The translations under genes were made by a program, and so were the position numbers. Positions 1 to 8,234 of a stretch of 58,141 nucleotides of DNA are shown here, in pieces; the stretch's first letter is position 1, and every line of letters begins with the position of its first letter. The DNA lies in assembly GCA_017539905.1 (NCBI GenBank), contig JAFYBZ010000028.1, positions 1-58,141 of the forward strand, given 5' to 3'. The DNA is from Clostridia bacterium. Its GTDB lineage: Bacteria; Bacillota; Clostridia; TANB77; UBA1234. The notes under the pieces were generated by a model. The model searched no databases. It saw nothing but the letters and a program-made list of their open reading frames with translations, and was not told the origin of the DNA.

Positions 1-2161
1 AGTTGCAGTCATGCTCTTTGAAGCTCCATATGAAACTTTAGCATGTGCTTCTCCTAAGGAGTAACCAAATGTATCTTTTATAACGGATGTTGTTCCTGGG
101 TTCATGGCTATTGCTGTTGTTGCTTTATTTATCGTAAAGTTCTTTGAGTTAGTTCCTTTATAATTACCTTTACCAGTTATCGTACATTTTGCAGTTGTTC
201 CAGCATTTACATTATTACTATACGAGAATGTAAAGTCGTTTGTTGTATTAAGAGTTGTAGTGCTTCCAGAAGGTATTGGTACTTTAACTGTTGGAGTTGG
301 TTTCTTCTCGTCTCCTCCATATATATATGTTGAAATATCTCCAATTGTTGCATTACTTAAATCATATTGATTAATCGTAAATGTCTGTGACTTACTTCCA
401 GTATAGTTCGTATTTGCCACTGCAGTAATTGTTACTTTTGCTGTAGTTCCTGCATTCGTATTATTACTATATGAATAAGTAAAGTGTGTTCCATTTGTTA
501 ATGTTGTTGTACTTCCTGATGGTATTGGAACAGTTACAGTTGGTGTTGGTTTCTTTGCTGTTGTGTCATAAGTATATGCTGATATATTTGCAATTGTTGC
601 ATTACTTAAATTATATGGAACTATTTTCCATGTTACTGTCTTTGTTCCAGTTGCCGCATCTGTTGCCCATTTATATGGCTTTCCATCTGAATGATTTAAA
701 AGTGTCGCAGTTGCTGTATATGTTCCAACATTAGTTGCACTTGTTGTTCCACTTAGAGTATATCCAGTAGATGCACTAATACTTTGCGAAGCAGCATTAT
801 ATGTCTTATCCGGATATGATGCAAGCGTAGCTATATAGTACATTCTATATTCACAGGTATTACACAAGCCATTTTTAGGGCTTGATGTATCTGAATGCGC
901 TGCTGTTCCATTTGTTGCTGTACATCTTGTACATTTATGCCAGTGATTGTTATCATCTGTAGTCCATGCCGTAGCCCAATTATGTCCCAATGCCGGTTCT
1001 GTTGCTGTTTTTGTTTTGCTACATACTGAACATGTATACGTTCTAACTCCAGTAGCTGTACATGTTGGACTTGTTGTTACCGTTCCACTTCCCCAACTAT
1101 GCGCTGCTGTCCCATTTGTTGCTGTACATCTTGTACATTTATGCCAGTGATTGTTATCATCTGTAGTCCATGCCGTATCCCAATTATGTCCCGGTGCTGC
1201 TCTTACAGACGTTTCATAATACCCACAACCGTCTTTGACAATCTCTTCTATTTTGTCCATTTGCCGTACATGTTTCATTTACTGATATATACCAACTTCC
1301 CATACTATGCCCTAATGCTGCTGTTGAACGTGTTTTTCCACAAGTACTGCATTTTTCCGTACCATTTTCTGTACAAGTAGGAGATGAAACCGTTGTGTCA
1401 TAATTATGATTAGCTGTATTTTGCGTTTCACCACACGAACATACTTGCCAGTGTTGTGAATCATTATATGTCCATGACCAAGAGTGAGTATGAGCTGATA
1501 AAACAGTAACAGACACCGTACATACACTTCTCGGCTCAAAATTATGAGTAACCGTAGGTGCTGTATTTGGACCTCCTCCAGTAGTAGTTACTTTATGTTC
1601 ATACTCAGTTATAGTAAATGATCCATTACCAGCAGTTACACCAGTAATAGAAATAGTAAACGAAGACTCCATTTTTCCTTGTTTAGACATAGTTGGAGTT
1701 CCTGAATATACTGGTGATACTGTAAAAAGTGAACTTGTATTAGTTGGAAATGATGAAGTTGCTGATTGATTATATCTTTCATAAGTAAAAGTTTTTGTTT
1801 CACCCTCAGTGATTGTAATAGATTTCGAAGTACCATAAATAACATTACTAGGAACATTTAGAGTTCCATATCCACAATAAATACATACACCATATTTAAA
1901 TGTGTGTTCTTCCTCATTCCAGTTACCCATATGCCCATTCACACACACATAACGCTGTACATAGTGGTGTGTAGCATTATATTGTCTATAATTATGAGGT
2001 CTAAGTTCATTCCAAGCTACTACTGCACCACACATACCACAATATGAGTCTGCATATACCGTACTTGTATTTACAATACATAATAAAAGCATAGCGACAA
2101 TAAAACTTATCACATATTTGTTTCTTATTAATTTTCTACAATTAACCTTATTATTAATCAT
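1..2161 (-). CDS. Secreted repeat surface protein, needs +1 frameshift, 3' end beyond window
   Basis: Probable exported adhesin-like protein of unknown ligand. The ATG at 2161 follows an AGGTGG ribosome site. A signal peptide (about residues 8-40, hydrophobic, ending near VYADS) is followed by a Cys/His-rich segment and Ig-like beta repeats. The zero frame ends at 1214, but the +1 frame stays open from there to the window edge and continues the same repeat architecture: two GHNW..AWTTDD..HWHKCTRC zinc-ribbon-like units, then at least two NAT-rich Ig/MBG-like units sharing PTPTV.VPIPSGSTTTL. The junction is the CGG codon at 1229-1231; skipping its C gives GGT (Gly) and restores DC..GCGYYETS. 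The gene runs off the left edge, so any C-terminal anchor is unseen. I take it as a functional recoded gene rather than a pseudogene because both halves show no other damage. Confidence 0.7.
895..1192 (-). repeat. Two near-identical 94-bp direct repeats inside the surface gene
   Basis: Copies at 895-988 and 1099-1192 differ at only a few bases and lie 204 bp apart. Each encodes one HNW..AWTTDDNNHWHKCTRC module. DNA-level identity implies recent duplication or gene conversion and makes copy number liable to change by recombination. Confidence 0.8.
1229..1231 (-). other. CGG +1 frameshift site in surface protein gene
   Basis: The coding strand reads CAA AGA CGG TTG TGG. The zero frame stops six codons on (TGA). 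Skipping the C gives GGT TGT GGG TAT TAT GAA, which continues the protein. It has the same CGG signature as the sites in mreB, ftsW and the M23 gene. Confidence 0.7.
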
Positions 2162-2272
2162 ATACCCCACCTATTTGAAATAATAACTTTACATTATTTT
2201 ATCAGTCGGTAACAATTATTTCCTTTATATTTCTTCTATTTAATATTATTTTAATATAATCTTAATATAAAA

Positions 2273-2302
2273 AATCGGTCAAAACTTTAGTTTTGACCGA
2301 TT
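2273..2302 (-). terminator. Intrinsic terminator after anti-sigma gene
   Basis: A 12-bp perfect stem (AATCGGTCAAAA with its complement) is followed on the minus strand by a T-run. The hairpin overlaps the stop codon at 2287 and separates the sigma operon from the surface gene. Confidence 0.8.
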
Positions 2303-2904
2303 CTTAACAATGTTCTATCTTCAATTAGTTCTAATTGTACATCAGGGTAATTATCTATTATTCCGTATAATGATTCCATATCGCTTGTATAAACCTCTAT
2401 TTCAGTATTTGAGATCACTTCATACTCGATGCTATTTTCATCCAATGCTTGTTTTATGTCTCTTATATAATCATCTAAACTCATTTGCTTAGAATATGTT
2501 TTCGATGCAGTTACAACATTATCTGAAAATGCACTTTCCTCTGTGACTGATTCTTCAAAAGCTCTATATTCATCAAAAACATCATTTTTTTGAAGTTGCT
2601 TTTGTACCATAGGTTGCTCATCTTCTACTTGCGTTTCAATTCCTGTAGCAGGAGTTCTTTCTTCAGCCATCTGACTAGAACTATTACTTACCAAGCTATT
2701 TACTCTATCTAAAAATCCAAATTTGCTTCCTACAAAAACTGCCAAAGCTGCAACACAAGCAACTGCCACTAAAGACGTGACACGGCTAAATAATGTTATC
2801 TTTTTGTCCTTATTTATCTTTGTAATGATTCTTTTGCTAAAATCTTTTGATACTTCAAAATCTTCTTCATCCAAATTGTGAAGTTCATCTAATAAATTCT
2901 TCAT
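2287..2904 (-). CDS. Putative membrane anti-sigma factor
   Basis: A 205-residue protein directly downstream of an ECF sigma gene and probably its antagonist. An acidic N-terminal cytoplasmic segment of about 35 residues is followed by one membrane span (about residues 38-60, VTSLVAVACVAALAVFVGS) and a mostly polar extracellular part. That is the layout of single-pass anti-sigma factors, though I see no clear zinc-binding HxxxCxxC. Start chosen at ATG 2904, preceded by AAAGGAGGTG; the longer GTG start lies inside that ribosome site. Family assignment rests on context and topology only. Confidence 0.6.
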   Translation of the reverse strand: MKNLLDELHNLDEEDFEVSKDFSKRIITKINKDKKITLFSRVTSLVAVACVAALAVFVGSKFGFLDRVNSLVSNSSSQMAEERTPATGIETQVEDEQPMVQKQLQKNDVFDEYRAFEESVTEESAFSDNVVTASKTYSKQMSLDDYIRDIKQALDENSIEYEVISNTEIEVYTSDMESLYGIIDNYPDVQLELIEDRTLLRIGQN

Positions 2905-2956
2905 ACGTGTCACCTCCTTTTACTATTTTGACTCAGTTTTCTTCATTTTAGTTCTA

Positions 2957-3550
2957 TTATTCTTCATCTATACTATATCCAGAATACCCCATTTTAATAA
3001 GCTCTTTTTTTAGTGACTCTCTAGCCCTTGAAATTTTTGATTTGACAGTCCCTAATTTCATATTAAGCATGTCTGATATTTCCCAATAACTAAAACCTCT
3101 TATATCTCTAAGAACTATTAAACTTCTATATTCTTCATTCAAGCTCTTTATAGCTTTAATTAAAACTTCTTTATTTAATTTTCTTTCTACAATTTCATCT
3201 ACATTTTGTTTTTCATCTTCATATTCTATTTCTTGTTCACCATCATCTGTATCAATATAATTGCTTAGATGATATACTTTCTTTTCCTTTTTTATTTCAT
3301 CAAAACAAGCATTCATCGTAATTCTATAAATCCAAGTGTATAAAGATGACTGTTCATTAAACTTAGATAAGTTTTTATATACTTTAATAAAAACTTCTTG
3401 AGCTATATCCTCAACTTGAGAATCATTCTTAACCATATAAAAAATAGTTTGACAAATCTTCTTTTCATAAAGCTTTATAATCTGTTCAAATGCATCCATA
3501 TCGCCTTGCTTAGCTTTATAAAGTAGCTCTTTTTCTCTATTAGTTAGCAA
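2957..3550 (-). CDS. ECF-type RNA polymerase sigma factor
   Basis: A 197-residue sigma-70 family protein of SigW/RpoE type. Region 2 is visible at about residues 20-85, with the promoter-melting segment YTWIYRITMNACFDEIKK. Region 4 lies at about 135-185, with the helix-turn-helix GFSYWEISDMLNMKLGTVKS followed by a basic recognition helix. It starts at TTG 3550 with AAGGAGGTG eight bases upstream. It is followed by the putative anti-sigma gene, so the pair probably forms an envelope-stress switch. It also lies downstream of DUF4364 and the RNA-modification genes on the same strand. Confidence 0.9.
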   Translation of the reverse strand: MLTNREKELLYKAKQGDMDAFEQIIKLYEKKICQTIFYMVKNDSQVEDIAQEVFIKVYKNLSKFNEQSSLYTWIYRITMNACFDEIKKEKKVYHLSNYIDTDDGEQEIEYEDEKQNVDEIVERKLNKEVLIKAIKSLNEEYRSLIVLRDIRGFSYWEISDMLNMKLGTVKSKISRARESLKKELIKMGYSGYSIDEE

Positions 3551-3589
3551 TCTTTATACACCTCCTTTACTAGAGAATTAGGAAATAAA

Positions 3590-4123
3590 CTATTCTGTTA
3601 GTAGTTTAATTACATTCGGATACAATGTACTAGCATTCTTTTTCCAATTGTCAGCAATTTGCTTTGCTTCTTCTGCAGAAGAGCAAAGAATATTTAACTC
3701 AAATAATACTTTGTGACTTTCGTTAATTTTAAGACTAGTTATATATTCTGTATCATTTACAGGAATATACTCACTTGTAATAGATACATCATTTTTAACT
3801 TTGTTAAGATTTTCTTCAATAATTGAATTTAGTTTGTGTTTAATAATTCCTGGAAGAATTTCGTTTGTTAATTTTAAGACTTCTTTTCCTTGTGGTGTAA
3901 TCTCATATAGCCATTCTTCGCCTTGCTTATAATTTGAAACATAGTTTTGATTAATTAATTCTGATGTAATATGTTGAAAATTGAAATAATTAAAATCTTC
4001 AACGTCATATAACAATTTTTGCATTTGAATATTAGTAAGTGAGCAATCAGCTTTATTTAACAAATATAGAATAATTAATTTGTTTTCAGCAAGTTTTTCT
4101 TTATTCTTTTCTTCATTATTCAT
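3590..4123 (-). CDS. DUF4364 family protein
   Basis: A 177-residue protein matching the clostridial DUF4364 family. The N-terminal part (residues about 10-80) looks like a winged helix: NKLIILYLLNKADCSLTNIQ, then a helix-rich QKLLYDVEDFNYF..HITSELINQNYV and a wing-like YEITPQGKEVL. Members are presumed transcriptional regulators but their targets are not established. The ATG follows GGAGTG. It sits in a tight minus-strand run between the SpoU methylase gene and the sigma factor. Confidence 0.75.
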   Translation of the reverse strand: MNNEEKNKEKLAENKLIILYLLNKADCSLTNIQMQKLLYDVEDFNYFNFQHITSELINQNYVSNYKQGEEWLYEITPQGKEVLKLTNEILPGIIKHKLNSIIEENLNKVKNDVSITSEYIPVNDTEYITSLKINESHKVLFELNILCSSAEEAKQIADNWKKNASTLYPNVIKLLTE

Positions 4124-4137
4124 ACTATCACTCCTTA

Positions 4138-4884
4138 TTACTTTCTAATTTTTTCATATGCTATGATGCTAGTAGCTACCGCAGCATTAAGACTTTCAGC
4201 TTTTCCTTTCATTGGAATTTTTACCTTCAAGTCAGCTAATTTCTGAATTTCTTTGCTAACACCATTTGCTTCATTTCCTATAACTATTATTTGTTTTTCA
4301 CTAAAGTTAATGTCATAGATGTATTGATTTGTATCAAGCGATGTAACAACAATTTTATATCCCGACTTTTTAAAACTACTTAATTCATTTAGTAAATCTA
4401 CGCTCTTTATGTTCAATCTTAAAATACTTCCCATAGTAGATCTTACTACCTTTAAATTATAAGGATCTACCGTATTATCTGAAATAATCAAATCTTTATA
4501 CCCAAAGGCATCTAATGATCTGATAATTGTTCCAAGGTTACCAGGGTCTTGAATATTGTCTAGCGCAAATACGACTGTATCAGAAACCTTCTTTTGCTCT
4601 GGAATGTTAACAACGGCTAGCATTCCTTGTGGAGTCTTTGTATCAGAAATATGTAGAAACACGCTTTTTGAAACTTGTTCCACTTTTACCTTACTATATT
4701 TAGACTCATCAAAGTCACCTAAAAGTTCCGTACAAACTATCAAAACTTCAACTTTTGCAAATTTAATTGCTTCATCGCAAATTTTAATACCTTCTACAAC
4801 ATATTGGCCATATTCATCGCGATATTTCTTTTGTGATAATGACTTAACTTTTTTTATTAAAGCATTTTCTTTACTAGTTATCAT
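4138..4884 (-). CDS. SpoU/TrmH-family RNA 2'-O-methyltransferase
   Basis: A 248-residue SPOUT methylase that transfers methyl from S-adenosylmethionine to a ribose 2'-OH of rRNA or tRNA. An N-terminal substrate-binding domain (SKENALIKKVKSLSQKK) is followed by the trefoil-knot catalytic domain with the three SpoU motifs: DNIQDPGNLGTIIRS (about 108-122), GNEANGVS (about 200) and PMKGKAESLNAAVATSI near the C-terminus. This is the RlmB/TsnR-like architecture; the exact target nucleotide cannot be read from sequence. Its ribosome site AAGGAG lies inside the end of trmB, so the two are translationally close. Confidence 0.88.
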   Translation of the reverse strand: MITSKENALIKKVKSLSQKKYRDEYGQYVVEGIKICDEAIKFAKVEVLIVCTELLGDFDESKYSKVKVEQVSKSVFLHISDTKTPQGMLAVVNIPEQKKVSDTVVFALDNIQDPGNLGTIIRSLDAFGYKDLIISDNTVDPYNLKVVRSTMGSILRLNIKSVDLLNELSSFKKSGYKIVVTSLDTNQYIYDINFSEKQIIVIGNEANGVSKEIQKLADLKVKIPMKGKAESLNAAVATSIIAYEKIRK

Positions 4885-4885
4885 A

Positions 4886-5518
4886 TTAGCTCCTTTTTGC
4901 TACAAGTCTATTTATTTTAATTCCATCCTTTACAAACTTTTTCTCATACTCTGTTGCTACATTACCCTCAATCATATTACTATATAAATCACGTGTAACT
5001 TCGCTTAATTCATACCCATGTTTCTTTAAAGACTCCATTGAAAATTCAAACAAATCATTATTATCGGTTTTTTGATATATTTCTTTATCATCTTTAAAAA
5101 TTTTATCATATCTTGTAAGAAATTCTTGTGAAGTTAATCTTCTTTTTGTGTGTTTTTTCTTTGGCCATGGATCTGAAAAGTTTAAATATATTCTTGACAC
5201 TTCTTTATCAAATACTTCTTCTATAATTGTTGCATCTAATCTTACAAATCTTATATTAGTTAATTCTTCCTCTTCTAACTTTTTAACAGCTTTATAAATA
5301 ACACTATCATAAATCTCAATACCAATATAGTTAACTTCAGGATGAAGCTTTGCCATACCAATTACAAAGTCGCCACGGCCCATACCTATTTCAATATGTA
5401 TAGGATTATCATTTTGAAACTCTTCTTGCCACTTTCCTTTATAATCTTGAGGATTTTTTATAACTAGCGAAGAATTCTCAACATATTCACTTGCACCTTT
5501 GATATTTTTTAATCTCAT
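4886..5518 (-). CDS. trmB: tRNA (guanine-N7-)-methyltransferase
   Basis: A 210-residue TrmB, which makes m7G46 in tRNA variable loops using S-adenosylmethionine. The Rossmann SAM site is at about residues 40-50 (HIEIGMGRGDFVIGMA). The family signature NFSDPWPKKKHTKRRL lies near residues 115-130, and the conserved YSNMIEGNVATEYEKKF near the C-terminus. Length is normal. The ATG follows AAGAGGAAT, 12 bp after queA. Confidence 0.95.
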   Translation of the reverse strand: MRLKNIKGASEYVENSSLVIKNPQDYKGKWQEEFQNDNPIHIEIGMGRGDFVIGMAKLHPEVNYIGIEIYDSVIYKAVKKLEEEELTNIRFVRLDATIIEEVFDKEVSRIYLNFSDPWPKKKHTKRRLTSQEFLTRYDKIFKDDKEIYQKTDNNDLFEFSMESLKKHGYELSEVTRDLYSNMIEGNVATEYEKKFVKDGIKINRLVAKRS

Positions 5519-5530
5519 TTTGTATTCCTC

Positions 5531-6577
5531 TTAAAATATGAACATTGCATCACCGAAAGAGAAAAATCTATACTTTTCATCAACGGCAATCTTATATGCG
5601 TTAAGGACATTTTCGCGTCCAGCAAGCGATGACACTAGCATCACTAGTGTACTCTCTGGCAAGTGAAAATTAGTTATCAAGCAATCTAATACTTTGAATT
5701 TATATCCTGGATAAATAAAGATTGATGTTTCTTCATGCTTTGGAGTTAAAAGTCCATTTTCGTCTGCAGCACTTTCAACTGTTCTACATGATGTTGTACC
5801 AACGCAGATTACTCTTCCACCTTTTTTCTTAGTCTCGTTAATAACATCACATGCCTCTTGAGATATTTCATAATATTCTGAATGCATTTTGTGATCTTCT
5901 ATATTATCTTCTTTAACTGGTCTAAATGTTCCAAGACCAACATGAAGTAATACTTTTACAATCTTTATCCCCTTATTTTCAATTTCTTGTAAAAGTTCTT
6001 TTGTAAAATGAAGTCCTGCTGTTGGAGCAGCTGCTGAACCAGATACTCTATTATATACTGTTTGATATCTTTCTTTATCTTCTAATTTTTCATGTATATA
6101 TGGTGGAAGTGGCATAACACCAATTTTATCTAGAATCTCATTTAAAATACCATCATACTTCAATTTAACAATTCTATTACCATCTTCCATGATATCTACA
6201 ACTTCTGCTTCTAAAAGACCATCTCCAAATGTTAGTACTGTACCTATTTGACATTTTCTTCCAGGCTTAACCAATACTTCCCATTTTTCTTCGCCCATGT
6301 CTTTTAATAAAAGCATTTCAATTTTAGAAGACTCTACTCCTTGTGGAGTAACTACATCTTTTCTTTTACCATATACCCTTGCTGGTATTACTCTTGTTTC
6401 ATTTAATACTAAACAATCACCTTTATTTAAATAATTAATTATATTTTTAAATGTTTCATGTTTTACTTCACCAGTTTCTTTATTTAAAAGCATAAGTCTA
6501 GATTCAGATCTATTTTGAATTGGATGTTGTGCTATTAACTCTTCTGGCAAATCATAATAAAAGTCTTTTAATTTCAT
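5531..6577 (-). CDS. queA: S-adenosylmethionine:tRNA ribosyltransferase-isomerase
   Basis: QueA transfers and isomerises the ribosyl of SAM onto preQ1 in tRNA, giving epoxyqueuosine. The protein is full length (348 residues), with N-terminal [14 protein letters not shown], the ESRLMLLN and [15 protein letters not shown] segments, and the conserved [10 protein letters not shown] and C-terminal FSFGDAMFI. Start set at ATG 6577, with TAGGAGG directly upstream; the longer GTG start at 6595 has none. It is the first gene of a minus-strand run with trmB and the SpoU methylase, an RNA-modification group. No preQ1 biosynthesis gene or riboswitch is seen beside it. Confidence 0.95.
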   Translation of the reverse strand: MKLKDFYYDLPEELIAQHPIQNRSESRLMLLNKETGEVKHETFKNIINYLNKGDCLVLNETRVIPARVYGKRKDVVTPQGVESSKIEMLLLKDMGEEKWEVLVKPGRKCQIGTVLTFGDGLLEAEVVDIMEDGNRIVKLKYDGILNEILDKIGVMPLPPYIHEKLEDKERYQTVYNRVSGSAAAPTAGLHFTKELLQEIENKGIKIVKVLLHVGLGTFRPVKEDNIEDHKMHSEYYEISQEACDVINETKKKGGRVICVGTTSCRTVESAADENGLLTPKHEETSIFIYPGYKFKVLDCLITNFHLPESTLVMLVSSLAGRENVLNAYKIAVDEKYRFFSFGDAMFIF

Positions 6578-6599
6578 AATGCCTCCTACAGTCACACGA

Positions 6600-6628
6600 A
6601 TTATACTACAAAAAGGCTCTTATTTCAA
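6600..6628 (-). promoter_or_regulatory. Promoter of queA operon
   Basis: A TTGAAA -35 (6623-6628) and a perfect TATAAT -10 (6600-6605) with 17-bp spacing, divergent from the engB promoter. Confidence 0.8.
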
Positions 6629-6648
6629 CTGGATTATGTCGACTTTAT

Positions 6649-6677
6649 TTGACTAAAACCACATTTTTTTATATACT
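6649..6677 (+). promoter_or_regulatory. Promoter of engB
   Basis: TTGACT (6649-6654), 17-bp spacer, TATACT (6672-6677). The -35 elements of this and the queA promoter are about 20 bp apart. Confidence 0.75.
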
Positions 6678-6702
6678 TTGAGAGAATAAAGGTGAGGTTA
6701 TT

Positions 6703-7287
6703 ATGGTTATAAAAAGTGCTAAATTTGAATTATCTGTAATGAATAAATCTCAATATCCTACTAACAGAAAGCCTGAAATAGTATTAGCTGGAAAATCAAA
6801 TGTTGGTAAGTCTTCATTTATTAACTCTATGCTCAATAGGAAATCTCTTGCTCGTACTTCTTCAGCACCTGGTAAGACTAGACAGCTTAACTTTTACTTA
6901 GTAAACGAACAGTTTTATTTTGTTGATTTACCTGGTTATGGATATTCTGAAATGTCTAAAGCAGAACAAGAAAAAGTAGCTACATCTGTAAATAGCTACT
7001 TAAAAAATAGAAAAAGTATTAATCTAATAATTTTAATAGTTGATATTAGACACAAGCCAACTGCAAATGACATTCAAATGCTTGAATATATAAAATCAAC
7101 TGATAGACGTTATATAGTTTTAGCTTCTAAAGCTGATAAAATTGCAAAGACTAAAGTAAATTCTTATGTAGAAGATATTGCAAAGGCATTAGACGTTCCA
7201 TTAGATTTGATTTTTCCATATTCTTCTGAATCAAAAGCTTTTGTAGAAAGCACTTGGGAGATAATTGAAGAATCACTTGCAAATTAA
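6703..7287 (+). CDS. engB: Ribosome-biogenesis GTPase EngB/YsxC
   Basis: A 194-residue TRAFAC GTPase needed for large-subunit assembly. G1 is AGKSNVGKSS (about 28-37), followed by the G2 region ARTSSAPGKTR, G3 DLPGYG (about 73), G4 SKADK (about 143) and G5 PYSSES. Length and order match YsxC. It is the only plus-strand gene in the first 22 kb, with its own promoter and a shared terminator with the convergent gene downstream. No in-frame CGG codon. Confidence 0.95.
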   Translation: MVIKSAKFELSVMNKSQYPTNRKPEIVLAGKSNVGKSSFINSMLNRKSLARTSSAPGKTRQLNFYLVNEQFYFVDLPGYGYSEMSKAEQEKVATSVNSYLKNRKSINLIILIVDIRHKPTANDIQMLEYIKSTDRRYIVLASKADKIAKTKVNSYVEDIAKALDVPLDLIFPYSSESKAFVESTWEIIEESLAN

Positions 7288-7289
7288 AA

Positions 7290-7316
7290 AGAGCCGGACT
7301 TTCATCCGGCTTTTAA
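7290..7316. terminator. Bidirectional terminator
   Basis: An AGCCGGA/TCCGGCT stem flanked by an A-run and a T-run lies between the convergent ends of engB and the membrane-anchored protein gene at 7317. It can serve both. Confidence 0.8.
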
Positions 7317-8165
7317 TTATTTCTCGTTAACAAGATTTAGAAGTTTATTTCTAAATTCTTCTACTACTTTTGTTCCCTCTAATGGTTCAAAGTCATCACT
7401 TATAACAAGATAGTTCTTTGCTTCTTCTTCTGTGATTTTCTTATTATTTACATAGTAAGCTGTAACATCATCTGTGTATGAATCCATTTCGTCTTCATCA
7501 ACTTCACCATTGTTGTTCTTGTCGTCAAAATGATATTCGCAAAGTACACCATCAAATTTATCTGCTAAGTTATGTGTTTCATTATACAATTTAAAATAAC
7601 CTGTATAAAGTATAAGTCCAGCATAATCAGTATTGTAATTTCTTAATGTATTTCCTCTTGGTATGAATTCATATCCATGATTTCCACCTGCTCCAAATGT
7701 CCATCCAGCTTCTTCATCTGGTGCATCTTCATCTCTCATTGCATAGATTACTTTGCCAGCATCATAAGTATAAAGTCTAGTATTGTTTCCTGTATTTGTA
7801 ACAACTAACTCTGGAATATCATCTTCATCAAAGAAAATCAAATCATATTTTAACATAGATAATGATGTTAAATCTAAATCAGCGTTTTCTTCCATTAATG
7901 CTGCTAGCTCTTCTTTATGTTTCTTTTCAATATCATCTACTTTTTTCAAATATGCATCTAAAATTTCATTTGGAACATTTGATACATATGGATCTGTCTC
8001 AAGCTCTCTTGGAACAACTATTTCTTCATCGCCAGATTCATTTATAACTACAACTGGAGTTGTAGGCTCCTCCGCCTTGTTTTTGTTACCTAAATAAACA
8101 CATACTGCAACTACTGCTAGAATAACAAGTATTGCAACAATAATACCAATAACTTTTTTGTTCAT
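7317..8165 (-). CDS. Membrane-anchored extracytoplasmic protein, unknown function
   Basis: A 282-residue protein with an N-terminal anchor (residues 4-24, VIGIIVAILVILAVVAVCVY) and a Thr/Glu-rich linker. The folded outer domain contains an EF-hand-like loop near residue 230 (DKNNNGEVDEDE), suggesting calcium binding. A central DLIFFDEDDIPELVV segment resembles the FG-GAP-like or calcium-dependent repeats seen in clostridial surface proteins. Start set at ATG 8165, preceded by AAAGGAG; the longer reading lacks a site. I do not recognise a specific family. It stands alone between two terminator-flanked units. Confidence 0.6.
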   Translation of the reverse strand: MNKKVIGIIVAILVILAVVAVCVYLGNKNKAEEPTTPVVVINESGDEEIVVPRELETDPYVSNVPNEILDAYLKKVDDIEKKHKEELAALMEENADLDLTSLSMLKYDLIFFDEDDIPELVVTNTGNNTRLYTYDAGKVIYAMRDEDAPDEEAGWTFGAGGNHGYEFIPRGNTLRNYNTDYAGLILYTGYFKLYNETHNLADKFDGVLCEYHFDDKNNNGEVDEDEMDSYTDDVTAYYVNNKKITEEEAKNYLVISDDFEPLEGTKVVEEFRNKLLNLVNEK

Positions 8166-8234
8166 AACAAATCTCCTTTCATTAAACAAAAAATATACTA
8201 TTACAATTATACCACTTTTTTCATTTGTAAACTA

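Noticed and set aside
1214..1539. Short open frames in the surface gene region on both strands
   Set aside because: They are out-of-frame shadows of the repeat-rich surface gene with no ribosome sites.
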